DNA from: JAOABV01 sp964473505
GTDB lineage: Bacteria > Hydrothermota > Tepidihabitantia > Tepidihabitantales > CAIPLT01
NCBI GenBank assembly: GCA_964473505.1
Contig: CAYYPG010000007.1
Location: 1-45,070, forward strand
Length of the DNA: 45,070 nt
Reading direction: 5' to 3'
This document shows positions 33,582 through 42,624 of this stretch, one piece after another. The notes under the pieces were generated by a model. The model saw nothing but the letters and a program-made list of their open reading frames with translations. It had not been told where the DNA came from and made no database searches. The position numbers were made by a program, and so were the translations under genes. The stretch's first letter is position 1; every line of letters begins with the position of its first letter.

Positions 33582-34715
33582 TTATTTTTCAATAATTTCC
33601 ACATTGGCTCGGGGTAAGAAAATTCTTTTACCGTCTTCTAATTCTAATTCCAAAATCCGAACTTTAGATTCGGTCTCAATTTCTGTTAATTCTACAGGCA
33701 AAGAAACAACTTTGCCAATCATTCCAAAATTAGGTTCCCGAATCACTCGGACTAAACTCCCTATTTGTAATCCGACATCAATTGGACTACTTTTTGGAGT
33801 TTGCTCAGTGCTAACTTTTTTACTATCTAAAGGAACAATTAGTTCGGGGCGAATCACACCAGCACGAATTTGTGTCGCGCCGTTCATCGAAGCGGTTTTG
33901 TTAACTAAGGATTTTAGCAAAGCAAATGTGTGGTCCGCCATGCGCATCCTGCCAAATCCTTCAGTAATCATTACCGTAATTCCAACCTTTTCTGAACCGG
34001 TGATGGCAACACCAATATCATATCCTAAAAACTTTTTCAAAGTAGCATCTTCAATACCGCCAACAACAACTCCTTTAACTCCAATTTCGCGTGCCCATTG
34101 TAAAGTTTCAAAATCAACAATTGACCCCCCAATAACAATCTTCCCTTTACAGGATTCGTCGATATCTTCTCGAGTTAACGGTTGCGAAGGATTATCAACA
34201 ACAACTATAATTTCACCTCGCGTCTCACCACCGATGCCAAAAATACCTTGAACCAAACTGGCTTCAGTTTCAACTGCGACTCCCTGATGGGCAAAGACTT
34301 CAGAGACGACGCCGTCGATATAAGCTGAAACCTCAACCGGTCGGGGCGCTTCTCTTAAAATGACTTGGCCGGTAATATCTGATATACTCTCCACAGTACC
34401 AGTGATCGGTGATTTTACAGTTGATTTGAATATACCAAAAAATCCTTTGGATTGGGCTAAAATTTCATCTTTATTAATTGGGTCACCAACCTTTTTTAGC
34501 ATTAATGATTTAACATCTTCTGCCGGAACACCGAGTAGACCTGCGACATTCACCGTCGACACATCACCGGGTAAAGCAGTTCGCGCCACAATATCTTCAC
34601 CCTTGACCGTTTGACCTTGATGTACCAGAACTTCTCCGTTCAAGGGCAATCTTCGCTCTTTACGAACTAAAGTTCTTTCAGTAACTTTAAGTCCTGGTGT
34701 ATAAACATGTGCCAT
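33582..34715 (-). CDS. Conserved barrel-sandwich/KOW protein of unknown function
   Basis: This 377-residue soluble protein starts MAHVYTPGLKVTERTLVRKE. Two barrel-sandwich (biotinyl/lipoyl-like) segments with GEVLVHQGQTVKGEDIVART (28-47) and PITGTVESISDITGQVI (about 102-118) come first, without a modifiable lysine motif. A middle region rich in glycine and valine (GVKGVVVGGIEDATLKKFLG) follows. A C-terminal KOW-like beta domain ends the protein (IGSLVRVIREPNFGMIGKVV onward). The N-terminal arrangement recalls RnfC-like folds. I know of similar sequences in several candidate phyla but no function. It has no partner genes except topA, over 300 bp upstream on the same strand. Confidence 0.65.
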   Translation of the reverse strand: MAHVYTPGLKVTERTLVRKERRLPLNGEVLVHQGQTVKGEDIVARTALPGDVSTVNVAGLLGVPAEDVKSLMLKKVGDPINKDEILAQSKGFFGIFKSTVKSPITGTVESISDITGQVILREAPRPVEVSAYIDGVVSEVFAHQGVAVETEASLVQGIFGIGGETRGEIIVVVDNPSQPLTREDIDESCKGKIVIGGSIVDFETLQWAREIGVKGVVVGGIEDATLKKFLGYDIGVAITGSEKVGITVMITEGFGRMRMADHTFALLKSLVNKTASMNGATQIRAGVIRPELIVPLDSKKVSTEQTPKSSPIDVGLQIGSLVRVIREPNFGMIGKVVSLPVELTEIETESKVRILELELEDGKRIFLPRANVEIIEK

Positions 34716-35061
34716 ATTAAAAGCATAAGAGAAAATATCACAAAAGTCAAGAGATGAAGGTAAGGAGGTAGTGTATAGTATTTTGTGTGAATTGAGTATT
34801 GTTATGAGAAGGAATAAGTGTATTCTTGCAGATGTTTAATTTAAATAAACAATAAAAAGGATAACGCACTTATGAAAATACAAAAGTTTTTTGCGAAAGA
34901 ACATACCCCCAAATTACCAAAACAATCTATTTTTCGTTGAATCTTGTTCAAAACCCCTGTTTAAGAATCAAAGCCATTGGAGCATAACAATTAACTTTAA
35001 CATTACATTAAGTTAGAGAATAAATCAAGTTTTCTCTAATTGATTTCAATCGCCAAAGATC
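34716..35061. other. Non-coding region between topA and the barrel-sandwich gene
   Basis: This 346-bp stretch holds a single end-like segment of the IS256-type element (see next entry) and a short ATG frame after a GGATAACG-type site near 34872 that stops quickly. Nothing else is recognisable. Confidence 0.5.
34767..34860. mobile_element. Degenerate relative of the IS256-type MITE left end
   Basis: GGTAGTGTATAGTATTTTGT and GTGAATTGAGTATTGTTATG parallel the left end of the MITE at 15310. Similarity continues about 80 bp (GTGTAT, AATAAACAATA). No matching right end or target duplication is seen, so it is a solo or decayed end. Confidence 0.5.
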
Positions 35062-37221
35062 TTATTGGGAAGGACGAACAAGTTTTCCTATCTTGGTTTT
35101 GTATTGGCAATCCGGATATCCTGAACATGCGATAAATTTACCAAACCTTCCTTTTCGTTCGACTAAGGATTTTCCGCATTGCGGACATTTTTCTTCAAGC
35201 ACAACAACTTCGGCTTTGAGAGTTTGCTGAATATATTTACATTCCGGATATCCCGAACAAGCAATAAATTTTCCATAACGACTTACTCGTTCGGTTAATG
35301 GTCGACTACATTTAGGACATTCGGTTGCTAAAAGTTTTAATGGTTCTTTAGCCTCTTCTTTCTTAATATATTTACAGTCTGGATAACCAGAGCAAGCGAT
35401 AAATTGGCCATAGCGGCCCCAGCGTCTTACCAACGGTTTATTACATTTCGGACATTTTTCTGTCAGTTCTTCAATATTATTTTTCTTAATTTCTCCGGTC
35501 TTATTTTTTATCTTTTCTAAATCTTCCTTAAAAGGATGGTAGAAATCATTTATTACTTTTTGCCAACTTACTCGGTTGGCTTCAATCAAATCTAATTCTT
35601 TTTCCATTTTTTTAGTAAAGCCTACTTCAAATATATTATCAAAACCTGAGATTAAAATATCATTAGTAATAAAACCTAAGCGCGTAGGTACAAGTCGACC
35701 TTGTTTCTTTTCTACATATTTTCGTTCCATAATCGTAGAAACGATGGTCGCATAGGTTGACGGCCGACCAATACCGTTGATTTGGAGTTTTTTAATTAAA
35801 GAGGCTTCGGAATAGCGGGCTGGTGGTTGGGTAAAATGTTGTTCGGGGTTAACCATCTTGATAACTACCTGTTCGCCATTTTTAAGTAATGGTAAATCTT
35901 TTTCCGCAAGTCCTTCACCGTAGACTTTTTCAAAACCGGAAACTTTTTGCTTAATACCTTGGGTTTGAAAAGTATATTTACCACCAGTAATCTCCACATC
36001 GGTTATAAGATAAACTGAATCACTCATCTGCGACGCTAAAAATCGTCGGTAAATCAAATCATAAAGTTTGAATTGGTCAGGGGTAAGGTATTCTTTAATA
36101 TCTGAGGGCGCACGGTTAATTGCAGTCGGCCGAATTGCCTCGTGAGCACCTTGGGTCTCTTCACGGTCTTTATATTTGCGAATTGTTGCTGGTAGATATT
36201 CTTCACCATATTTTTCTTTAATATAATTCCGTGTGCTATTGATAAACTCCTCCGCGACTCGTAAAGAATCAGTACGGGGATAAGTAATAAGACCGGTTTC
36301 TTCATCTTTTAATTTAATACCTTCAAAAAGTTGTTGCGCAAGAAACATTGTCTTTTTCGAACTAAATCCTAATTTACGTGAGGCTTCTTGTTGTAAAGTT
36401 GCGGTAATAAAAGGAGCCGGTGGTTTATTATGTTTCTCGTAAGAATTTAATTTAGATATTAAAAATTCAAGACCGGATTCTAAATCTTTTTTTATTGCTT
36501 GTGCTACTTGCTCATTAGGTATCTTTTCTTCTTTACCATCTATTTTTACTAATAATGCGGAAAATTCATTATTGTTTTTAGTTCTAAATATTGCTTTAAT
36601 CAGCCAGTATTCTTGAGGAATAAAGTTCTGAATCGCGCGTTCCCGTTCGACAATTAATCTTAAGGCAACAGTTTGAACTCTTCCAGCGGACAAACCGCCT
36701 TTAATTGTTTTCCACAATATCGGAGAAACCAAATAACCGACTAAACGGTCCAATACTCGGCGCGCAATATGAGCATTAACTTTATTTTGGTCGATTTTAG
36801 TCGGATTGGCTAACCCTTTTTCAATACCGGTTTTGGTAATCTCATAAAAGAGTACGCGTTTTATCTGTTTACCATTAGATTGTGATTTTTCATCGGTTAA
36901 CGATTTTTTGCCATTACGGCTGATTTCCTCGGCAATATGAAATGCGATTGCTTCTCCTTCGCGGTCTGGGTCACAGCCTAAAAAAACAATCTGGGCTTTT
37001 TGGGCTGCTTTCTTCAGTTCTTTTATTATCTTGGCTTTACCACGAATCGTGATATAATGAGGAGTAAATTCTTTGTCAATATCAACACCTAATTTAGATT
37101 TCGGTAAATCTTTAATATGCCCCTTGGTTGAAAGGACATTAAATTGGTCTTTCAATAATCGTTTTATAGTATGCGCTTTTGTTGGAGATTCGACGATTAA
37201 TAATTTTTTTGCTTTTGCCAT
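35062..37221 (-). CDS. topA: DNA topoisomerase I
   Basis: This 719-residue type IA enzyme relaxes negative supercoils. The TOPRIM domain begins LLIVESPTKAHTIKRLL and has CDPDREGEAIAFHIA. The core has GRVQTVALRLIVERERAI, and the active tyrosine lies in the TYPRTDS motif near residue 310. Three C-terminal four-cysteine zinc fingers follow (each CPxC ... CSGYPxC, from about residue 600). The length fits. ATG 37221 (MAKAKKLLIVESPTK) is a standard start. Confidence 0.97.
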   Translation of the reverse strand: MAKAKKLLIVESPTKAHTIKRLLKDQFNVLSTKGHIKDLPKSKLGVDIDKEFTPHYITIRGKAKIIKELKKAAQKAQIVFLGCDPDREGEAIAFHIAEEISRNGKKSLTDEKSQSNGKQIKRVLFYEITKTGIEKGLANPTKIDQNKVNAHIARRVLDRLVGYLVSPILWKTIKGGLSAGRVQTVALRLIVERERAIQNFIPQEYWLIKAIFRTKNNNEFSALLVKIDGKEEKIPNEQVAQAIKKDLESGLEFLISKLNSYEKHNKPPAPFITATLQQEASRKLGFSSKKTMFLAQQLFEGIKLKDEETGLITYPRTDSLRVAEEFINSTRNYIKEKYGEEYLPATIRKYKDREETQGAHEAIRPTAINRAPSDIKEYLTPDQFKLYDLIYRRFLASQMSDSVYLITDVEITGGKYTFQTQGIKQKVSGFEKVYGEGLAEKDLPLLKNGEQVVIKMVNPEQHFTQPPARYSEASLIKKLQINGIGRPSTYATIVSTIMERKYVEKKQGRLVPTRLGFITNDILISGFDNIFEVGFTKKMEKELDLIEANRVSWQKVINDFYHPFKEDLEKIKNKTGEIKKNNIEELTEKCPKCNKPLVRRWGRYGQFIACSGYPDCKYIKKEEAKEPLKLLATECPKCSRPLTERVSRYGKFIACSGYPECKYIQQTLKAEVVVLEEKCPQCGKSLVERKGRFGKFIACSGYPDCQYKTKIGKLVRPSQ

Positions 37222-38402
37222 TAGTCATATATCTTATAAAAAAAACTAATAAAATCAAGTTCTGATTCTTGGCGGACATAAAAGTTTGGCTGGGATATTC
37301 TTTTTAATCAACATAAACTATTATATATGCATTGAGCACATTATAATAAGACTATTACAGACAACACTGAAGACACAGAAAACATAAAGGAAATTCAATG
37401 ATTTCAGGGCCTCGCAGGGACAAAAAATGACTTTTGTAGAGTTCTCGCAATTTAGGTACAATGTCAAAGATCTTGTATCACTTTCCAGGACCTCTAATGC
37501 TACAGCTACTTTATCTAACCATTATCAAAACGACATATTCGGATTTTATCATTTATCTTTGGCTTCTGCCTTTTTAGATAATCAAAAGGATGTTAGATGG
37601 TCATATCCTGAAATGTTCGGGATTGTTATCATAATTAGAACTGGTTTTCAACTTTTTAATATAATATAGGAGATATTTTGTAAATTGTCCTATATTCTTA
37701 AAAGTAACCTTTGCTCATTGAAAAACCGGTTTCATATATCTTATTTAATTTCTTTCATAAGCTGTATAGTATATGTTGGACATATTGAAGTTAACCTTTA
37801 CTAATGGAAAACTCTTTTTCCATAACCAGTACAATTAAATTTCATAAACTGTATAATATGTGTTGGACATATTGTATTCTAAGATTGGCATGAGATATTG
37901 TCGTTTGTGGAAATTTGTTATAGTTAAACATATCTTTATTTCTTTCTGTCCGTTTCTCTAATATCGCTTTTCGTGAACTAATTTTTATGCCGATTCGTAT
38001 CCAGATATACACAGCCTACTTTATCCTAAATTATGTCCTACTATAAGGTCAGCTAAAAGACTCCATAAACTCGTCATTAAATAGTCTTCTAAGAATCGAT
38101 TGATGAGTTCTTTTATATGGTATCATCTCCTCAGTTTTAACTACTGGGTTGAAAGTGTAATTAAACCTTCTTTTCATTTCAGTTCTCAACCCGCTACTTG
38201 ATATACCCCACTATACCCCTGGTAAATAGATATTAGATATTAGTCGTTAGATTTTAGTGGGTTAGAAGAAAATGTTCCTTGATTTTTATTCTATTTATAT
38301 ATAGAATTTGTCGCGATGATAAATAATAAAATAGGCTCATGACTAGAATGTGTGGTAAGATAATCAGAAAGCATCTGTTAGTGTCATGGGGTATACTAAC
38401 AT
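37222..38402. other. Long non-coding repeat-bearing region
   Basis: This 1.18-kb region holds the tandem pair of the 87-bp repeat (37702-37874) and, near 38200-38220, TATACCCCACTATACCCC. The ISL3 fragment begins at its end, with GGGGTATAC at 38389. An 80-codon open frame at 37427-37669 has no ribosome site or recognisable features, so I do not call it. No gene is supported here. Confidence 0.6.
37702..37874 (+). repeat. Tandem pair of the 87-bp dispersed repeat
   Basis: Copy one is 37702-37787 and copy two 37788-37874. Shared landmarks are AACCTTTGCT or AACCTTTACT, ATTGAAAAAC or ATGGAAAAC, CATAA(G/A)CTGTATA and TTGGACATATTG. Copy one contains the palindrome AAACCGGTTT and the dyad ATATGT-TGG-ACATAT. 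The same unit occurs at 18696-18783 and, cut, at 1-25. After copy two, TTGGCA sits where the other copies have TTGACA. Confidence 0.8.
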
Positions 38403-38991
38403 ATGCTAAAAGATTATATTCCAATTTCTTTAGGTTTATCCGAGTTTACTGCACCGGATTGTAAAGCGAGTGAATTAGCGATTATTGCGATTGTAATTAG
38501 CCGGTCATCTTATAAAACTTGTCTTCAGTGTAGTAAAAGTACTAATCGTATCCGTCAGTATCAAAAACGAGCAATTGAAGATGTCCCTCTACGAAATAAA
38601 TTATGGTTAAAAATTAAGCAACGACGATATAGATATTCTGTCCGTGGTAAGGTATTTACCGAAACTTTTGAGAGTATTCGACCAAAAAGCCATCGGACAA
38701 TAAGATATAAGCAGTATTTATTTGAAAAAGGTAAAGACCCAGCTCTTGAGAGATGTTGCTGAAGAATATCAGGTTAAATATACTACTCTTCACCGATTAT
38801 GGTATCGTTATGCCAACGAAACAATAAATACACACCATCAAAAATATCCGAGCCATATTGGGATTGATGAGATTAGTGTTACAAGCGGACATTGCTATCA
38901 CACCGTGCTTACCGATTTAACTGCACATCGTGTTAATGAGAAAACTGAAAAAGTTTTATTGTTTTCCAATGACTTACACAAAACAATTTAA
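38403..38991 (+). pseudogene. Truncated, frameshifted ISL3-family transposase
   Basis: The first frame (from ATG 38403) has the ISL3 zinc-binding start: CLQCSKSTNRIRQYQKRAIE, RRYRYSVRGKVFTETFE and RPKSHRT. Near 38722-38755 the reading shifts, and the second frame gives LRDVAEEYQVKYTTLHRLW, then HIGIDEISVTSGHCYHTVLT and DLTAHRV, the first part of the DDE catalytic region. It stops at 38991, about half the length of an intact ISL3 transposase, so the later catalytic residues are missing. GGGGTATAC at 38389 and TATACCCC near 39113 could be the ends. It is inactive. Confidence 0.75.
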
Positions 38992-39421
38992 AAGTTTTGA
39001 CAAAAGATATAAACTTGCCTTGCATTGATTTGAAAATAATGATACGAAATGCGAAGCATAGATGGAGCGAAGCGACATCATTGACCTATAATATTGGAGG
39101 GCAGAAAAAGTTTATACCCCGACAAGAAGGAATGGTAGTGATGGCAAATTTTTGAGGTATGAGATAACATAGGTTGGATAGGACTTCAAAGGACATTGAC
39201 TTTTTCAGAACGCTCGATAAGAAATCTCTGAAAAATGCTCATGAGATACCGAGCCCTCAAGAAAAATCCAATTATTATGCGTCTGCATTTCATGTCTTTT
39301 GAACCAATATTGACTTTGTCAGAGTTCTTGATAATTTCTCTTGACAAAGCAAGGATTTAAGTTTAGGATAATGTGCTGTTATGCTTAAAATAAAATTTTA
39401 TTTACTGGAGGTGATTAAGTT
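38992..39421. other. Non-coding region with repeat unit before the exported-protein gene
   Basis: This stretch contains a repeat unit (39231-39336) and a promoter (39341-39369). The part before 39190 is unremarkable apart from TATACCCC near 39113. Confidence 0.6.
39341..39369 (+). promoter_or_regulatory. Putative promoter of the small exported-protein gene
   Basis: TTGACA (39341-39346) and TAGGAT (39364-39369) are 17 bp apart, immediately after repeat unit A, and 52 bp before the gene. Confidence 0.5.
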
Positions 39422-39760
39422 ATGAGAAAGATAATTACCTTGCTATTGGTCGGTGTAATATTAATTCAATTATCTGGCATCGCATTCGCCCAAGCACCAT
39501 CAAAACCCAAACGCGGCGGTTGTGTTGCATGTCTTTACGCTTGGTTTTTCGGACCACGAGCTGGTTATATGTATAATGAAGGCGTAGGCATTCGAATGAT
39601 GGAGTGGTTAACATTGCTTCTTCAATTGCCGCTGATTCTTCAATGGATTGATATTTGGAATGGAGTTACCTGGACTGAAATCGAAATTAGAGAAAATCTT
39701 CGCGACCCAGAATTTGCCAAATGGCATGTTTATAAAGTTCAAGAAGCATACGGAAAATAA
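39422..39760 (+). CDS. Small exported or membrane protein of unknown function
   Basis: This 112-residue protein has a signal peptide (MRKIITLLLVGVILIQLSGIAFAQA). A cysteine pair in KRGGCVACLYAWFFGPR (about 30-46), GYMYNEGVGIRMMEWL, a hydrophobic helix (about 64-80) and an acidic amphipathic end (TEIEIRENLRD) follow. It has a near-perfect ribosome site (GGAGGTGA) and its own promoter. I do not recognise the family. The conserved-looking glycine/aromatic core suggests a small inner-membrane or periplasmic protein. Two repeat units flank it, so it may move or be regulated as a unit. Confidence 0.75.
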   Translation: MRKIITLLLVGVILIQLSGIAFAQAPSKPKRGGCVACLYAWFFGPRAGYMYNEGVGIRMMEWLTLLLQLPLILQWIDIWNGVTWTEIEIRENLRDPEFAKWHVYKVQEAYGK

Positions 39761-40053
39761 GTATCAAAGTAATTGAAAGTTCTGCAAAAGTTATTTTTTG
39801 TTACTACGAATTCGACTTTTACTCCTGCAACCAGTGATTTTATTAGTAAACAGAATCTAAAAAAATGCTCAGGCGGAGACGAAATCAAGAGAAAAACCCC
39901 AAAAATTCGCTTGCGACCTCGTGACTCTTGAGGAACTATTGAGTTTGTCCGAGTTCTTTAATTAGATACTAAAACCGATTGATTTTGTTTCATCTTGCTT
40001 CGCACCAGTATGACATGATGAGGGATTGTAGACTTTTGCCGAGATTCTATAAA

Positions 40054-40077
40054 AAAGGGCAGATGATTCTGCCCTTT
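40054..40077 (+). terminator. Hairpin 11 bases before the phosphohexomutase start
   Basis: AAAGGGCAG and CTGCCCTTT form a 9-bp stem with a 6-nt loop, ending 11 bases before ATG 40089. The 3' side is followed by ATAAATTTTC rather than a clean U tract. It may end the upstream transcript, or act as a 5' element controlling the downstream gene. Confidence 0.5.
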
Positions 40078-40088
40078 ATAAATTTTCT

Positions 40089-41477
40089 ATGCTGAACCCA
40101 CAAATTTTTCGTGAATACGATATCAGAGGTATTGCGGATAAAGACTTGACCGATGATATCGTATTTATGCTCGGTCAGGGTTATGGTACATATGTTATCG
40201 AAAAAGCCCAAAGTTCTAAATCAAAAGTTAAAACCACAGAAGTTCTGATTGGTCGCGATATTCGACTTTCTTCTTCAAGAATCAGAGATGCATTAATTGA
40301 AGGCATAATTTCTACTGGTTGTGATGTTATTGATTTAGGTCTAATTCCAACGCCGGTTTTCTATTTTTCCGCATTTCATTATGATAAAGATGCGGGAATA
40401 ATGATTACCGGTAGCCATAATCCTAAAGAGTTTAACGGCTTTAAAATCGGTTTAAATAAGACCACCATTTATGGTGAAGAAATTCAGAACTTAAAAAAGT
40501 TAATTGAATCAGGAAAATTCGCCTCAGGCAAAGGCAAATTATCAACCCTCAATCCGATTCCAGACTATATTAATATGATTCTTGATAAGATTAAAATCAA
40601 AAGGAGCCTTAAAGTTGTTTTTGATTCTGGAAATGGAACTGCTGGTGTTGTGATTGAAGAGTTGTTTACCCAATTAGGTGTCGACCCGGTGTTTATTAAT
40701 CTTGAACCTGATGGTAATTTTCCTTCACATCTGCCTGATCCGACTATACCTGAATATATGAAAGATGTTCAAAGTTTGGTTTTTGAACTTGATGCCGATT
40801 TAGGCATTGGTTATGATGGTGATGCGGATAGAATTGGTGCTATTGATGATAAAGGGAATATTGTCTGGGGAGATAAACTTTTAGCCATATTTGCCGCTGA
40901 TATTGTAAAACGAAAACCCAATGCCAAAATTGTCTTTGAAGTAAAATGTTCTCAAGGATTAGTCGAATATATTAAATCAGTTGGCGGTATTCCGATAATG
41001 TGGAAAACCGGTCATTCTTTGATTAAAGCCAAGATGAAAGAAGAAGGGGCATTACTTGCGGGCGAGATGTCCGGACATATGTTTTTTGCGGAAAATTATT
41101 ATGGTTATGATGATGCAATTTATGCGTCAGCGCGATTACTTAAGATAATTTCCGAATCGGACCAGAACTTATCAGAAATGGTTGCGGAAGTTCCTTATTA
41201 TTATTCGACTCCCGAAATCCGCATCGATTGTCCGGACGATTTGAAGTTTGAGGTTACCAATACGATTCGCGATTATTTTAAGAAACAAAATTATGAAACA
41301 ATTGATATCGATGGCGTCAGAGTAGTATTTTCTGATGGTTGGGGATTGGTGCGGGCATCAAATACCCAGCCCGTTTTGGTTTTAAGATTTGAGGCTAAAA
41401 CTCTTGAACGTCTCAATGGGATTCAACAAATATTTTATGAACAATTGAGTAAATTTAAAGAAGTTAAGTTAACTTAA
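40089..41477 (+). CDS. Phosphomannomutase/phosphoglucomutase
   Basis: This 462-residue alpha-D-phosphohexomutase moves phosphate between C1 and C6 of mannose or glucose for sugar nucleotides. It opens FREYDIRGIADKDL, has the phosphoserine loop TGSHNPKEFNGFK with Ser109 and the metal loop DGDADR near 244-249. The sugar-binding loop GEMSGHMFF lies near 328, and the C-terminal phosphate loop is RASNTQP. Length and motifs are those of AlgC/ManB, which use both sugars. No ribosome site precedes it. The next gene is about 30 bp downstream. Confidence 0.95.
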   Translation: MLNPQIFREYDIRGIADKDLTDDIVFMLGQGYGTYVIEKAQSSKSKVKTTEVLIGRDIRLSSSRIRDALIEGIISTGCDVIDLGLIPTPVFYFSAFHYDKDAGIMITGSHNPKEFNGFKIGLNKTTIYGEEIQNLKKLIESGKFASGKGKLSTLNPIPDYINMILDKIKIKRSLKVVFDSGNGTAGVVIEELFTQLGVDPVFINLEPDGNFPSHLPDPTIPEYMKDVQSLVFELDADLGIGYDGDADRIGAIDDKGNIVWGDKLLAIFAADIVKRKPNAKIVFEVKCSQGLVEYIKSVGGIPIMWKTGHSLIKAKMKEEGALLAGEMSGHMFFAENYYGYDDAIYASARLLKIISESDQNLSEMVAEVPYYYSTPEIRIDCPDDLKFEVTNTIRDYFKKQNYETIDIDGVRVVFSDGWGLVRASNTQPVLVLRFEAKTLERLNGIQQIFYEQLSKFKEVKLT

Positions 41478-41507
41478 CTCGTATGCTTTTAGATAAATTT
41501 ATTTCTC

Positions 41508-42236
41508 ATGCTCGATGGTTGGTTGTATAAAACAAGTTTTTCCTTATTCAAAAAAGCCTTAGAAGAATATGCGCTTTTACCAGATAACGAAAAAGTTTTA
41601 ATAGGTGTCTCTGGCGGTGCGGACAGTATTGTCCTGGCGCACCTTTTTAATGCTTATAATTTGAGAAGACATAAACATTGGGATTTATTAGCAGTACACA
41701 TTGACCCCGGTTTTCCCCAATGGAATACGCAAAAAATCGTAAAATTCTTTGAGAAAATCAAGATACCTTACTTAATCTCAAAGATTGATGTGCCGAAAAA
41801 ACTTGCCCGAATAACAAAAAGAAGACAAAAATATTGTTTTTTCTGTTCGCGAGAACGACGGAAAAGATTATTTGAAATCGCTAACCAATACGGGATAAAA
41901 AAAATTGCCTTAGCCCACCATTTAGAAGATGTTAATGAAACTTTTTTGTTGAACCTGTTTTATGCTTCCGAAATCTCGACTTTTGTACCCAAACAAGATT
42001 TTTTTCAGAATCGGTTTTACATCATTAGACCGTTATATTTTTTTGACAAAACTTTAATTGCGCGCTATCTTAAAACTTATGGACTATCAGCAATTAAGAA
42101 CAGATGTCCCTACGAAAAGATGAGCGAAAGAAACCGAATCCGCAAGTTCCTTAATCAGTTATATCAAAAAGACCCAAGAATAAAAGCAAATATTTTCTGG
42201 GGAATAAAAAATGTTAAGATTAATTACTTGCCCTGA
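41508..42236 (+). CDS. TtcA-like tRNA thiolation PP-loop ATPase
   Basis: This 242-residue N-type ATP pyrophosphatase has the PP-loop SGGADS (35-40), followed by LAVHIDPGF. Cysteines 110 and 113 in CFFC and Cys200 match the three iron-sulfur ligands of TtcA. AHHLEDVNETFLLNLFY is the TtcA-type helix, followed by FYIIRPLYFFDKTLIARYLK. It probably adds sulfur to cytidine-32 or a related base in tRNA. It is shorter than E. coli TtcA. It lies 30 bp after the phosphohexomutase. No ribosome site is clear. TilS is less likely, because TilS lacks these cysteines. Confidence 0.8.
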   Translation: MLDGWLYKTSFSLFKKALEEYALLPDNEKVLIGVSGGADSIVLAHLFNAYNLRRHKHWDLLAVHIDPGFPQWNTQKIVKFFEKIKIPYLISKIDVPKKLARITKRRQKYCFFCSRERRKRLFEIANQYGIKKIALAHHLEDVNETFLLNLFYASEISTFVPKQDFFQNRFYIIRPLYFFDKTLIARYLKTYGLSAIKNRCPYEKMSERNRIRKFLNQLYQKDPRIKANIFWGIKNVKINYLP

Positions 42237-42612
42237 AATCCAATCCAAGAATTTAAATCTCGAAGGCTCTCAGAAAGCACAAATTCTAAATTGGAGGTAT
42301 CTTGTCTGAAGCATTAAACATTAAGGCTGAAATTATTTGAAATGGCGGCTACATTGAGTAATTTCCGGTTTATTAGGTCACAGGGACTAAATGAAACCCA
42401 AATAACATATTTTCAGATCGCGATTGGGAAAGATAAAAATATTAGTACTGATTAAATGTTAAGCTTAATCTTTAGACATAACCTAAAGTATCATAGTCTC
42501 TTTTTAGTCAACAGCAGGAGAATGGAAAGTTTTATTCGCAAAATTTCTTCTTCTATGAGCATTCTTAGGTGTTTTGCTAAGTTCTGGCGTGAGAAAATGA
42601 CAATTTAAATTA
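42237..42612. other. Non-coding region
   Basis: This 376-bp AT-rich stretch holds no recognisable ORF, RNA or repeat. The final part carries the ribosome site for the next gene. Confidence 0.6.
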
Positions 42613-42624
42613 TTGGAGATAAAA

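Larger units (their letters stand above)
39196..39964. repeat. Imperfect direct repeats flanking the small exported-protein gene
   Basis: Unit A (39231-39336) and unit B (39861-39964) share AAAAATGCTCA, the end pattern TTGACTTTGTCAGAGTTCTT or TTGAGTTTGTCCGAGTTCTT and intermediate pieces. A third partial tail (39196-39220) precedes unit A. The two full units bracket the gene at 39422-39760 and its promoter. They look like a dispersed intergenic repeat family. Between 39761 and 40053 nothing else is recognisable. Confidence 0.55.

Noticed and set aside
37427..37669. 80-codon open frame on the plus strand
   Set aside because: It has no ribosome site, recognisable domain or coherent composition, and lies in a repeat-rich non-coding region.
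37702..37874. Possible two-repeat CRISPR (37.7 kb pair)
   Set aside because: The repeats are about 87 bp and directly abutting with no spacer, and a single copy occurs elsewhere.
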